From: Acidobacteriota bacterium
Lineage (GTDB): Bacteria > Acidobacteriota > Terriglobia > Terriglobales > Acidobacteriaceae
DNA: 64,000 nucleotides
Assembly (NCBI GenBank): GCA_018268755.1
Contig: JAFDVW010000007.1
Span: 186,001-250,000, forward strand
Reading direction: 5' to 3'
The notes below the pieces were generated by a model that made no database searches, had not been told where the DNA came from, and saw only the letters and a list, made by a program, of their open reading frames with translations. The translations under genes were made by a program, and so were the position numbers. Positions within the stretch are counted from its first letter, which is position 1. Every line of letters begins with the position of its first letter. Below are positions 35,645 to 43,750 of this stretch, piece by piece.

Positions 35645-36922
35645 ATGCGCATCCTGATCGCGGAAGACGATCCGGCGTTGGCCGGGTTCGTAAAAAAGGG
35701 CTTGGAGGCGGAGCACTATGCCGTCGACATCTCCGCCGACGGGGAACAGTCGCGGGCCATGGCCAGCGAATTTGACTATGACCTGGTAGTGCTGGACCTG
35801 GTGCTGCCGCGGCTGGATGGCGTGGCCATCCTGCGCTATCTACGCACCCGCAAACCTTCCATGCCGATTCTGGTGTTGACGGCGCGCAGCCGCATCGAGG
35901 ACCGGGTGCAGTGCCTCGACCTGGGGGCGGACGACTATCTCATCAAGCCCTTTTCTTTTTCCGAACTCTCCGCCCGCATTCGCGCCCTGCTGCGCCGCAG
36001 CCACCTGCCCGCGGAATCGGTGCTGACCATCGAAGACCTGAAGCTGGACCGGGTAGAGCGGCGGGTGGAGCGGGCGGGCAAGCGCATCGATCTGACTTCG
36101 AAGGAATTTGCCCTGCTCGAGTACCTCATGCGCAACGCCGGGCGGCGCATCACTCGGGCCATGATCATCGAGCATGTCTGGAACCTGTCTTTCGACACCT
36201 GCACCAACGTGGTCGACGTATACGTGTTTGGGCGCTGGCAGCCGGTGGACAGCGTCCGCGCCGCGGTAGTGGCCCTGGGACTGCAACGCATGCGCGACAT
36301 TGCCGTCTCCTGTTCCGTGCTGACTTTGCTACCCGGACACAAGACGGTGGTGGACCCTATCGTCTTTTGGGAGCATTCCCTGGGCTGCGCCCTGGTTTGC
36401 CGGCAATTCGCGCGCCGCATCGGCTTTTCCGATCCTGGAAAAGCTTATCTCGGCGGTCTGCTCCACGATATCGGAGTGGTCGCCCATCTTTGGGTCCTGC
36501 CCAACGAATTTCAGAAAGCCATGGCCTTGGCCCAAAAGAACCACATCGCCCTGCACCTCGCGGAAAAGGAAGTCCTGGGCTTTACCCATGGCGAGAGCGG
36601 TGGCATGGTGGCGGAGCATTGGCACCTGACTCCCGATCTGATTTCCGTGATCGAATTCCATCACGATGCGGTCAATGCCCAGCAGCATCGCGACCTGGTG
36701 GCGGTGGTCGCCTTGAGCGACCTGCTGTGCCGCATGGGCGGCATCGGCTACGGCTACGTGGAAGAGTGTGAAGTGAATTTTCTGGAAGAGCCCGCGTTTG
36801 CCATGTTGATCGAAGAGTGCTCCGGCCTGCAGACTTTCGACTGGGCCCGCTTCACTTTGGAATTGGAAGGTTACATCGAAGAAGTCCGCCGCCTGGTAGG
36901 CGTGCTCTACCGACCCAAATGA
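35645..36922 (+). CDS. Response regulator / truncated HDOD chimera
   Basis: Starts as an OmpR-type regulator: receiver (RILIAEDDPAL, phosphoacceptor Asp51, Lys101) and the beginning of a winged helix (residues ~127-193, TSKEFALLEYLMRNAG). At residue 194, inside the recognition helix (TNVVDVYV), the sequence jumps to HDOD-like FGRWQPVDSVRAAVVALGLQ. It then continues as an HDOD domain with the HD motif GLLHDIG (His274-Asp275). The HDOD part lacks its first ~60 residues and the regulator lacks its wing. Both cuts are in one continuous frame, so it looks like a deletion fusion of two genes. ATGA overlap with cheB suggests coupled translation. DNA binding is probably lost; signalling function is uncertain. 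Confidence 0.88.
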   Translation: MRILIAEDDPALAGFVKKGLEAEHYAVDISADGEQSRAMASEFDYDLVVLDLVLPRLDGVAILRYLRTRKPSMPILVLTARSRIEDRVQCLDLGADDYLIKPFSFSELSARIRALLRRSHLPAESVLTIEDLKLDRVERRVERAGKRIDLTSKEFALLEYLMRNAGRRITRAMIIEHVWNLSFDTCTNVVDVYVFGRWQPVDSVRAAVVALGLQRMRDIAVSCSVLTLLPGHKTVVDPIVFWEHSLGCALVCRQFARRIGFSDPGKAYLGGLLHDIGVVAHLWVLPNEFQKAMALAQKNHIALHLAEKEVLGFTHGESGGMVAEHWHLTPDLISVIEFHHDAVNAQQHRDLVAVVALSDLLCRMGGIGYGYVEECEVNFLEEPAFAMLIEECSGLQTFDWARFTLELEGYIEEVRRLVGVLYRPK

Positions 36923-38001
36923 ACAGCAGTCCTGACAAGTCGGCCCCCATCCGGGTGCTCATTACCGATGACAGCGCATTCATGCGCACTGCGCTCACCC
37001 GCATGATTGAATCGGACCCCGCGCTGTGCGTGGCCGGCACCGCCATGAACGGCAACGAGGCCCTGCAGAAAATCCCCGTCCTGCGCCCGGATGTCGTCAC
37101 CCTCGACGTCGAAATGCCCGGGCTGAACGGCCTTGAGACCCTGCGCCGGATCATGCAAGAGTTCCCTCTTCCCGTCATCATGGTGAGTTCTCTCACCCAG
37201 GAAGGCGCGGAAGAAACCCTGGAAGCGCTGGCCATCGGGGCTTTTGATTATCTTCCCAAGCAGAGTTCCTTCGTCTCACTCGACATCGTAAAAATTCGTG
37301 ACGAATTGGTCGCCAAAATCAAGGCGGCGGCCGAGCACCATCGCCGCAAGCCGATGGGCCGGGTGACCGCGGCGGTCTCCGAAAAAAAACCTTCCCGCGC
37401 CCGCCCCGTGGTTTGCCCCAGCATCATTGCTTTAGGCACCTCTACGGGAGGCCCCAGGGCCCTGCAGGAAATTTTGCCCATGTTCCCCGCCGACCTGCCG
37501 GTCGGCATCCTCATCGTGCAACACATGCCGAAGGGCTTCACCGGTCCATTTGCGCGCCGCTTAAACAACCTGTGTCACGTGACCATTCGCGAGGCGGAAC
37601 AGAATGACCCCATCCATCCTGGCACCGTTTATATCGCCCCCGCAGGGCAACATATGACGGTGGAGCGGCGCAGTTCGTCCAAGGCTCTCATCCACCTGTC
37701 CAACCTTCCCGAAAAAATGCTGCACGTCCCCTCGGTGGACGTCATGATGCTTTCCGCGGCGGCCGCCTTCCAGTCTCTGTGTATGGGCGTGATCATGACC
37801 GGCATGGGTGCCGACGGGGCGCAGGGGATGCAGGCCATCTATAAAGCCGGAGGATTCACCGTGGGACAGGACGAAGCAACGTGCACGGTCTATGGCATGC
37901 CTCGGGCCTGTGCCGAAGCCGGCTCCCTGCATCGCGTAGTTCCTTTGACCGAGATCCCCGAGCAGATTCTGCAAGCCGTCAATTACCGCAAACACGCCTG
38001 A
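36919..38001 (+). CDS. cheB: CheB-type chemotaxis methylesterase/glutamine deamidase
   Basis: Receiver domain plus methylesterase domain, removing methyl groups from chemoreceptors or acting on another protein target. Phosphoacceptor Asp63 lies in TLDVEMPGLN. The catalytic triad is visible as Ser175 (GTSTGGP), His202 (QHMPKGF) and Asp299 (GMGADGAQGM). 360 residues, normal length. Start ATG 36919 overlaps the stop of the chimera gene (ATGA). No other che genes occur in the window, so the partner receptors are elsewhere. Catalytic capacity looks intact. Confidence 0.94.
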   Translation: MNSSPDKSAPIRVLITDDSAFMRTALTRMIESDPALCVAGTAMNGNEALQKIPVLRPDVVTLDVEMPGLNGLETLRRIMQEFPLPVIMVSSLTQEGAEETLEALAIGAFDYLPKQSSFVSLDIVKIRDELVAKIKAAAEHHRRKPMGRVTAAVSEKKPSRARPVVCPSIIALGTSTGGPRALQEILPMFPADLPVGILIVQHMPKGFTGPFARRLNNLCHVTIREAEQNDPIHPGTVYIAPAGQHMTVERRSSSKALIHLSNLPEKMLHVPSVDVMMLSAAAAFQSLCMGVIMTGMGADGAQGMQAIYKAGGFTVGQDEATCTVYGMPRACAEAGSLHRVVPLTEIPEQILQAVNYRKHA

Positions 38002-38045
38002 CCCGCCCCACTCAGAGTTGAGAAAAGTTGGATGGAAAGGTGGGG

Positions 38046-39005
38046 CTAACGCAACCAGAGCACCAGCACGACGGTCAGTACTCCTACCAGGGCGGTGCCC
38101 AGCAGATAAATATTGGAACGCAGCCAGCTGCGTTCGGGCGTCTCGCGGTATTGGGCAAGAAAGGAAGACGGCGTGGAACCTTCCCGCTGAGATGTTTCAC
38201 AGTCCAGACACAGGTTTCTCCCATCCGAAACCGGAAATCCGCAGGCCCGGCAGCGCGTGACATGGGCTGCCAGAGAAGGCTCCGCTCCGCCCTCCGTGGG
38301 CACCACCGGCCCGGGCGCTGAGGGGGGCGCAACCTCTGCCAGGGGCAAGGAAGACTCTGGGGAAACTCCCGCGGAGTTGGGCTGGACCGGCTCCGGAGCG
38401 GCAATGACCCGGGCCGTGTTTTTCGCTGCCTCCGCCTGGTCGATAGCGGTCTGAATCATGTCTCCCAGCCGCTGCAGAGCCGCCAGATCGCGCTGTTCAA
38501 ATGCATAGGAGCGCGAGGACAGCAGTTCGAAGACCCCGGCAACTTTTTCTTCCCGCAACAGCGGCATTACCACCACGGAAGCGATGTTGAGGGCGCGGCA
38601 ACTTTCCTGATTCACGCGCAGGTCGGTGGCCGCGTCGTCGCAGCGCAAAATCTGCCGCGTGCGCACGCTCTCTCCCGTCAATCCCGAGTCCGTCTGCAGC
38701 TTGGTGCCAACCTCCGGCGCAGAGGGCCCGGCACTGGCACGGCAGATCATCTCTTCCCCGCTGTTCAGCGCGATCGCCGCTCCGGAAGCTCCGGTGATGT
38801 ATTGCGCCCGTTCCGCCAGAAGTTGCAGCGTGGCTTCCAGATCATGCTGGGCCAGTTCGGCCAGCGAACGTCCCCCGTCCTCTCCCGGAAAGCGCAGGGT
38901 CATTCCTGACTTGCGAGAAGTAATGACTTTTTCCTGGGGCGCCGTGATGGGGACAAGGTCCGCGGTGGCAGGAGCAGTGCTGTCTAGAATGGAAAAATGT
39001 TCCAT
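38046..39005 (-). CDS. GAF-domain protein with zinc ribbon and C-terminal TM helix
   Basis: The 319-residue product has a GAF domain at ~46-195 (SLAELAQHDLEATLQLLAER, ASVVVMPLLREEKVAGVFEL). A Pro/Ala-rich linker follows, then a zinc ribbon with Cys252, Cys255, Cys266 and Cys269, and a C-terminal TM helix at 299-318 (YLLGTALVGVLTVVLVLWL). It is thus a tail-anchored sensor facing the cytoplasm. The ligand of the GAF domain is unknown. It reads convergently with cheB. The architecture is clear although the name is generic. Confidence 0.82.
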   Translation of the reverse strand: MEHFSILDSTAPATADLVPITAPQEKVITSRKSGMTLRFPGEDGGRSLAELAQHDLEATLQLLAERAQYITGASGAAIALNSGEEMICRASAGPSAPEVGTKLQTDSGLTGESVRTRQILRCDDAATDLRVNQESCRALNIASVVVMPLLREEKVAGVFELLSSRSYAFEQRDLAALQRLGDMIQTAIDQAEAAKNTARVIAAPEPVQPNSAGVSPESSLPLAEVAPPSAPGPVVPTEGGAEPSLAAHVTRCRACGFPVSDGRNLCLDCETSQREGSTPSSFLAQYRETPERSWLRSNIYLLGTALVGVLTVVLVLWLR

Positions 39006-39136
39006 GGGGGATTCGGCGTTCTCAGAAACTCAATTTGGACTGGATAGTTTGAGTTTCGCTCTCCTCCTGGGGCGTGTCAAGAAAAGCTTGACCCAAAAGG
39101 TCTTAATCCATTGGTGCGGAATCTGTTCTGGAAACA

Positions 39137-40381
39137 TCAATTGGTCCAGGCCAGCCAGGCCCAGCCTACCAGCATGGTCGTGAGGGTAATCGGTACCCCC
39201 GCCCGCAAATAGTCGCGAAATCGGATGGTCACTTCCGGCTTGGCCGTCTCCACCACAATGATATTGGCCACGCTGCCGGTAATGGTCAGGTTTCCCGCCA
39301 GAGTGGAGGCCATCGACAGCACCAGCCAGGCGGTATGGGGGTCGCTGAATCCCGCGGGCAAGGACTTCAACAGCATGACCGCTGGCACATTGCTCACCAG
39401 GTTGCTCATCAAGCCGATGGTCACGGTGAAGATGCCCAGCTTCTGCACGTCCCAGTACTCGGCGATATGCAGGAGCCGGCGCACCAGGCCCGCGTTCTCG
39501 GCCCCGCCCACGATCAGAAACAGTCCCACAAAAAAAACCAGAAGGCCCCAATCCACTTCTTCGTACAACTTGCGCGGGTCTACGGTCCGGGTAATGAGCA
39601 GGAGGGCGGCGCCTAAGGCGGCCATCATGGCGGGAGGCACGCCGGCGAAAAAGCCCAGGACCACCGCCGTGACCACGACCGCCGGCTTGGCGATGCGGGA
39701 AACATCTAACTCGGGCAAAGGGATGGGCTCTTCCCCGGCCGGGGCCCGCAGTCGATCGCTGTACAACCAGTGCAGAATTCCCCACGCAAGGAACAGCCCC
39801 GCCAATGCCACCGGGCCGAGATGAAGGAGAAATTCGCGATACGCGATGTGCGAATAAGACCCGATCAGCATGTTCTGCGGGTTTCCCGTAATGGTGGCCA
39901 CGCTGCCAATATTGGAAGCGGTGGCCACCGCGATCAGATAAGGCAAGGCATCAAGGCGCATGCGACGGGAAATGCTCAGCACCAGGGGGACCATCACCAG
40001 GCACACAATATCGTTGACAAAAAATGCGGAGAGGAAACCGGCGGTAAATATCACGGCGGGCAGCAGATGCCGTGGCTTGAGCCGGCGCAACACCAGCTCC
40101 GCGTTCCACTCAAAGAACCCCGCCAGGTGCAGATTGCCCACGATGAGCATCATGGAAAACAGCAGCACCAGAGTTCCGAAATCGATGTGGCGCAGCGTCT
40201 CCTCGGGCCGCACCACGCGAAAAGCCACCATGGCCACCGCGCCGATGATCGCGGCCCCCGTGCGGTCAATCTTCAAGCCGGGAAACTTGCCCAGGGCAAA
40301 CACTAGATAGCAGGCCAAAAAGATGGCGTAGGCGGCGGCGGTTCGCGCGTCGGAAAGGGCGATGGGCGGGAGTTGCGGCAT
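39137..40381 (-). CDS. ArsB/NhaD-superfamily ion transporter
   Basis: Inner-membrane transporter of the ion-transporter superfamily that includes ArsB, NhaD and SLC13 proteins, 414 residues with about eleven TM helices. Family block ATASNIGSVATITGNPQNMLIG is present, and again GNLTITGSVANIIVVETA in the second half, giving the two-repeat structure with the NPQN/SVAN loops. It may move Na+/H+, arsenite or an organic anion; the sequence does not decide. Start at ATG 40381; a TTG two codons upstream is possible. Confidence 0.85.
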   Translation of the reverse strand: MPQLPPIALSDARTAAAYAIFLACYLVFALGKFPGLKIDRTGAAIIGAVAMVAFRVVRPEETLRHIDFGTLVLLFSMMLIVGNLHLAGFFEWNAELVLRRLKPRHLLPAVIFTAGFLSAFFVNDIVCLVMVPLVLSISRRMRLDALPYLIAVATASNIGSVATITGNPQNMLIGSYSHIAYREFLLHLGPVALAGLFLAWGILHWLYSDRLRAPAGEEPIPLPELDVSRIAKPAVVVTAVVLGFFAGVPPAMMAALGAALLLITRTVDPRKLYEEVDWGLLVFFVGLFLIVGGAENAGLVRRLLHIAEYWDVQKLGIFTVTIGLMSNLVSNVPAVMLLKSLPAGFSDPHTAWLVLSMASTLAGNLTITGSVANIIVVETAKPEVTIRFRDYLRAGVPITLTTMLVGWAWLAWTN

Positions 40382-40414
40382 CCGCAATGCAGAATAGCAG
40401 GCGTTCCTTCGAAA

Positions 40415-41038
40415 TTACGAGTCGGGACGTTGGCGGGCGTAAAATCGCCGCGCCTTGGCCCGGTTTCCGCATACCTTCATATCGCACCAGCGGCGGCGGT
40501 GGTTCTTGGTCTTGTCCACAAACAACCAGGCGCAGGTATCGGCGGCGCACTCCCGTACAAACTGCACATCGGGGGACAGCAACAGTTCCGCCGCGGAACG
40601 CGCGATCGGCCAGAGCATGGAATCGACGCGTTCCTCGATCCCGGAAAATTCCCAAACAAAACGCCCCTCACTCTCCCGTAGCACACTCTGGGCCGCCGCC
40701 GCCCGCAGGTTTTCATTCAGGATTTCCAGCTCTTGCCCGGACACCGGCGCCTTCCGCGCCACGGCCGCAAAAATCTCGTAGACCGCCTCGCGCAGCCGCA
40801 CCGCCCTCTGCCATGCATTCTGTGCATCCTGCGGATTCTCGGCCTCCAGGCGGCGCCGTTTCACCATTTGCTCAGGGGACAACAAACCCGCCTCGCCCGC
40901 CCATTGCAGCAACTCCTCATAAGTGGGCACCAGATCGGCGCGGCGAGAGGTGGGGCGGTTGGCGATGGTATTGGCGAAATCGAGGCAGAGCGCCCCGCCG
41001 GTAAATTCGAAACGGCTTGCAGAATCGGGATCGGACAT
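40415..41038 (-). CDS. CGNR zinc-finger (ABATE-domain) regulator
   Basis: Product of 207 residues with an N-terminal ABATE-type domain (FTGGALCLDFANTIANRP) and a C-terminal CGNR zinc finger: CAADTCAWLFVDKTKNHRRR, then WCDMKVCGNRAKARRFYARQ. Proteins of this family are thought to be stress-related transcription regulators. Residues for zinc binding are complete. No autoregulatory site is noted. It lies between a transporter gene and the polysaccharide deacetylase gene, all on the minus strand. Confidence 0.9.
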   Translation of the reverse strand: MSDPDSASRFEFTGGALCLDFANTIANRPTSRRADLVPTYEELLQWAGEAGLLSPEQMVKRRRLEAENPQDAQNAWQRAVRLREAVYEIFAAVARKAPVSGQELEILNENLRAAAAQSVLRESEGRFVWEFSGIEERVDSMLWPIARSAAELLLSPDVQFVRECAADTCAWLFVDKTKNHRRRWCDMKVCGNRAKARRFYARQRPDS

Positions 41039-41083
41039 GGGGGCCTCTCCCTATTATCTAACCATTAAAAGCAAATTGAAAAG

Positions 41084-41947
41084 TTATTTCAGCCCTAGCG
41101 GGCTTGCCGCCACGCGGGTCTTCAGGAGCTGTTGCGGCGCGGGCGGGCTTTGGACCAGCTTCATGTACTCGCTCAAAGTCACAAAACGGTATCCGCGCGC
41201 CTGCAGCTCGCGGATCAGCTCCGGTAAAGCTGCGGTGGTGCTGGTCAGCTCATGGAAGGCAAGAATGTGGGTGTACACACCCTTTTTCTCCCGTTGTTCG
41301 ATTTGCCGGAGCACCGACGCCGCCAATGACGGCTTAGGGCACTGCACCGGGCGGTTTCCAGCACACAGATAATCCAGCGAATTCACGTCGCGCAGGGCCA
41401 GCGGGTTCTCATTGGAAATGGTCAAAACCCGATAGCCACGCCGCTCCAGATCATGGCGGGCGTCCTGGGGCAGGATCCAATCGGGAGGACGCAGGTACCG
41501 CGGGGCCGATCCGCTCACCCCCTGAATCATCCGCCCTCCGTGCTCGACATCCTGCACCACCCAAGCCTCGCCGTTCCTCTTTTCCGCATGACCCAGTTCG
41601 ATGTGACTGTAGGTATGGTTCTCCAGCTCATGCCCTCGCTGCAGAACTCGCGCCGCAGCCTCCAGGCAAGTCACCCCAATATTGGTTTCGTGACGCGGTT
41701 CTCCCCAGGTCTTGGGAGTCAGCCGCCAACCTACGACAAAAAATGTGGATTTCACCCCGTAACGATCCAGAACATCGAGCAAGCCAGGCGCCGGCTTGAG
41801 GCCGCCATTTCCTGCCCCGGTTCCAAACAGAACATAGGGCCTTGGTCCGTCATCAAAGGTCAGGGCCACCAAGCGGTCGCCCGCCAGGGCCGGGTGAGCC
41901 AGCAAACAGGAGAACAGCAACAATAAGGATGAGAAACGCGCGCGCAT
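41084..41947 (-). CDS. Exported polysaccharide deacetylase (NodB-like)
   Basis: Secreted carbohydrate esterase 4 protein of 287 residues from ATG 41947; a TTG at 41974 is possible. A signal peptide ends near HPALAGDR. The NodB motifs are LVALTFDDGPRPYV (catalytic Asp and metal Asp), GHELENHTYSHIELGH (His ligands) and RPPDWILPQD. A C-terminal YTHILAFHEL motif is also present. It probably deacetylates an amino sugar in peptidoglycan or a surface polymer. All four core motifs are intact. Confidence 0.92.
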   Translation of the reverse strand: MRARFSSLLLLFSCLLAHPALAGDRLVALTFDDGPRPYVLFGTGAGNGGLKPAPGLLDVLDRYGVKSTFFVVGWRLTPKTWGEPRHETNIGVTCLEAAARVLQRGHELENHTYSHIELGHAEKRNGEAWVVQDVEHGGRMIQGVSGSAPRYLRPPDWILPQDARHDLERRGYRVLTISNENPLALRDVNSLDYLCAGNRPVQCPKPSLAASVLRQIEQREKKGVYTHILAFHELTSTTAALPELIRELQARGYRFVTLSEYMKLVQSPPAPQQLLKTRVAASPLGLK

Positions 41948-42036
41948 AATGGGCCGCTTTCGGGCTCTGGTCAAATTATGGGCGGGGTATGGGACAACTA
42001 CCAGTTACGTTAGTGGAAGTACCGTCGAACGAACAA

Positions 42037-42062
42037 AGGCGCGCTCCCGAAGAAGCGCGCCT
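42037..42062 (-). terminator. Hairpin after the DUF4397 gene
   Basis: A 9-base-pair stem AGGCGCGCT/AGCGCGCCT with an eight-base loop lies just downstream of the minus-strand stop at 42077. The T tract after it on the minus strand is weak (TTTGTT), so termination strength is uncertain. Confidence 0.45.
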
Positions 42063-42076
42063 GCCACTTCGGGAAC

Positions 42077-42754
42077 TCAGTTCAGATCGTTCAGCACCCG
42101 GTCGTCATACCCGCCACCTATGCCGTTGATGGCCACTACCGTGCGGATTTGTCCGGCGCTCAACGTCAGCGGACCACTGTCAATGTACTGCGTCTTGGTG
42201 TTGGGCAAGGTGAAATACACTTCGTAGGAACCGGCCGTCAGGGTCTGGTACGGAGAGGCCGATTGAAACCCCAGATTGGTAATCGTGGGGCTGGAGCCGG
42301 GAACGCTCTGCCCTTGCGGCAAAATATAGACGTCCATGGGCCCCAGGGTCGGCGAGGCATTGATAATGCGCATCTTAAAGTTGCCGGAGGTGGGCGCCGT
42401 ATTGTCATCGGTCAGGGTCAAGACGCCCAGACTGGCGGCATAATTGACCAGCAGCACCGTGGTCGACCCGCCGCTGGAGACGGAAACGTTCTGGTCCACC
42501 ACGTCGGTGGTGGAGCTTACGGTTTGTGCCTCCAGTTTGCGCGAGCCCGAAGCCACCGGAAGATAATCGGTGAAGCCCGGATAAGCCAGGCTGCTGGAGA
42601 CGTTCTTCCCATCCACCAGGATATTCAAGGAGCCAATGTCCGGCGAGACATTCATGACCCGGATCTTGCCTTGCCCGCCACTGCTGCAACCCAGTCCCAC
42701 CAGGACAACCGCACTCAACAGCAACCCGCCCACTGCTAACCAAGGACGCGTCAT
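42077..42754 (-). CDS. DUF4397-domain lipoprotein
   Basis: Exported lipoprotein of 225 residues; signal peptide with lipobox LVGLGC (Cys23). Two beta-sandwich repeats of the DUF4397 type follow, each with the IRVMNVSPD / MRIINASPT opening and a VDGKNVSSSLAYPGF or PQGQSVPGSS segment. Such proteins are thought to be surface or envelope proteins of unknown role. Start ATG has a GGGAGAG Shine-Dalgarno. It is probably anchored to the outer membrane. Confidence 0.9.
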   Translation of the reverse strand: MTRPWLAVGGLLLSAVVLVGLGCSSGGQGKIRVMNVSPDIGSLNILVDGKNVSSSLAYPGFTDYLPVASGSRKLEAQTVSSTTDVVDQNVSVSSGGSTTVLLVNYAASLGVLTLTDDNTAPTSGNFKMRIINASPTLGPMDVYILPQGQSVPGSSPTITNLGFQSASPYQTLTAGSYEVYFTLPNTKTQYIDSGPLTLSAGQIRTVVAINGIGGGYDDRVLNDLN

Positions 42755-42886
42755 CAAACTTCTCTCCCCAATCGAATCGTGCGCGCACACTCACACGTAT
42801 GAATTTAGATGCAAGGCTCGGGCCAGGCCGAGGTGGAATTTACGCAAAATCTCGTAAGGAAGCGTCAAGATTTGTAAATTCGCGGC

Positions 42887-43612
42887 TCAGGCTTGCTCCT
42901 CGCGATGGCGCAGCCAGTCCAGAAACATCTGCTCAATCGGTTTGTCGTAGGCCAGCAGCACATGGCGCACGGTATGCCCGCTGACGTAGTGGCATACCTC
43001 CTCGGCCAGGTTCTTGGCGTGGTCGCCTGCCCTTTCCAGAGATTGGGTCATGAAAATGACTTGCAAACTGGCCTGCCGGGGAAGATTTTCCGGGTTTTCA
43101 ATGTGCCGCAGGAAGATCAGATTGCGCAGGCGGTCCATTTCTCCATCGGCCCGCAGCACCTCGATGGCCTTCTTCACGTCCCGCGTAGAAAAGCCGATGG
43201 CGACATCGGACAACATCTTTTCCAGGATAGTCGCCATTTGGGTGAGGGCGCGGGTGTCTTGCGGATCAAGATTGGCTCCCGCCGACTGGGCGCTGTTGCC
43301 GAAGCTCAACAACAGGTCGCCAATGCGCTCCAGGCCAATCATGAACTTCATACAAGCGAGCAGCTCCCGGGCCTCTTCCGCGCTGACCTGCGTGATCGCC
43401 TCGGTCACGCCGGTATCAATCTCCATGTCGATCGCATCCAGCTCTTTTTCCCGCTGGCGCAGCGACAGTAACAAGGGGACCGAGCCGGTGGCGATGCCTT
43501 CCGCCGCGGTCGAGGCCGCATCTCTCGCCAGTTGACAGGCCGCGATCGTTCGCTGCACCAGGCGAGAATGCACCGGTTCGAATTTCGGAGTATTGATTGT
43601 CGCGGTACTCAT
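42887..43612 (-). CDS. phoU: PhoU-like phosphate regulator
   Basis: Cytoplasmic helical protein of 241 residues with two PhoU repeats. Repeat 1 carries LDAIDMEIDTGV and MKFMIGLERIGDLL; repeat 2 has LIFLRHIENPENL and TQSLERAGDHAKNLAEEVCHYVSG with the E-x-x-x-D metal motifs. The start at 43612 has a GGAGG Shine-Dalgarno. It lies downstream of the PhoB/PhoR pair on the same strand, so it likely mediates the phosphate-sufficiency signal to PhoR. Pst transporter genes are not in the window. Confidence 0.9.
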   Translation of the reverse strand: MSTATINTPKFEPVHSRLVQRTIAACQLARDAASTAAEGIATGSVPLLLSLRQREKELDAIDMEIDTGVTEAITQVSAEEARELLACMKFMIGLERIGDLLLSFGNSAQSAGANLDPQDTRALTQMATILEKMLSDVAIGFSTRDVKKAIEVLRADGEMDRLRNLIFLRHIENPENLPRQASLQVIFMTQSLERAGDHAKNLAEEVCHYVSGHTVRHVLLAYDKPIEQMFLDWLRHREEQA

Positions 43613-43750
43613 AGGCCCACGCCTCCGTCGCGTCACGGGACCAACACGCGTCGCCGGCCGCTTGCATCCTGGAGTGGTCGAGATAGATGCCAAGCCCAAA
43701 GGTTAGGCGGTTTAGGCAAAATGTGGGTTAAAAGGGTGTGAATTCTGCAG

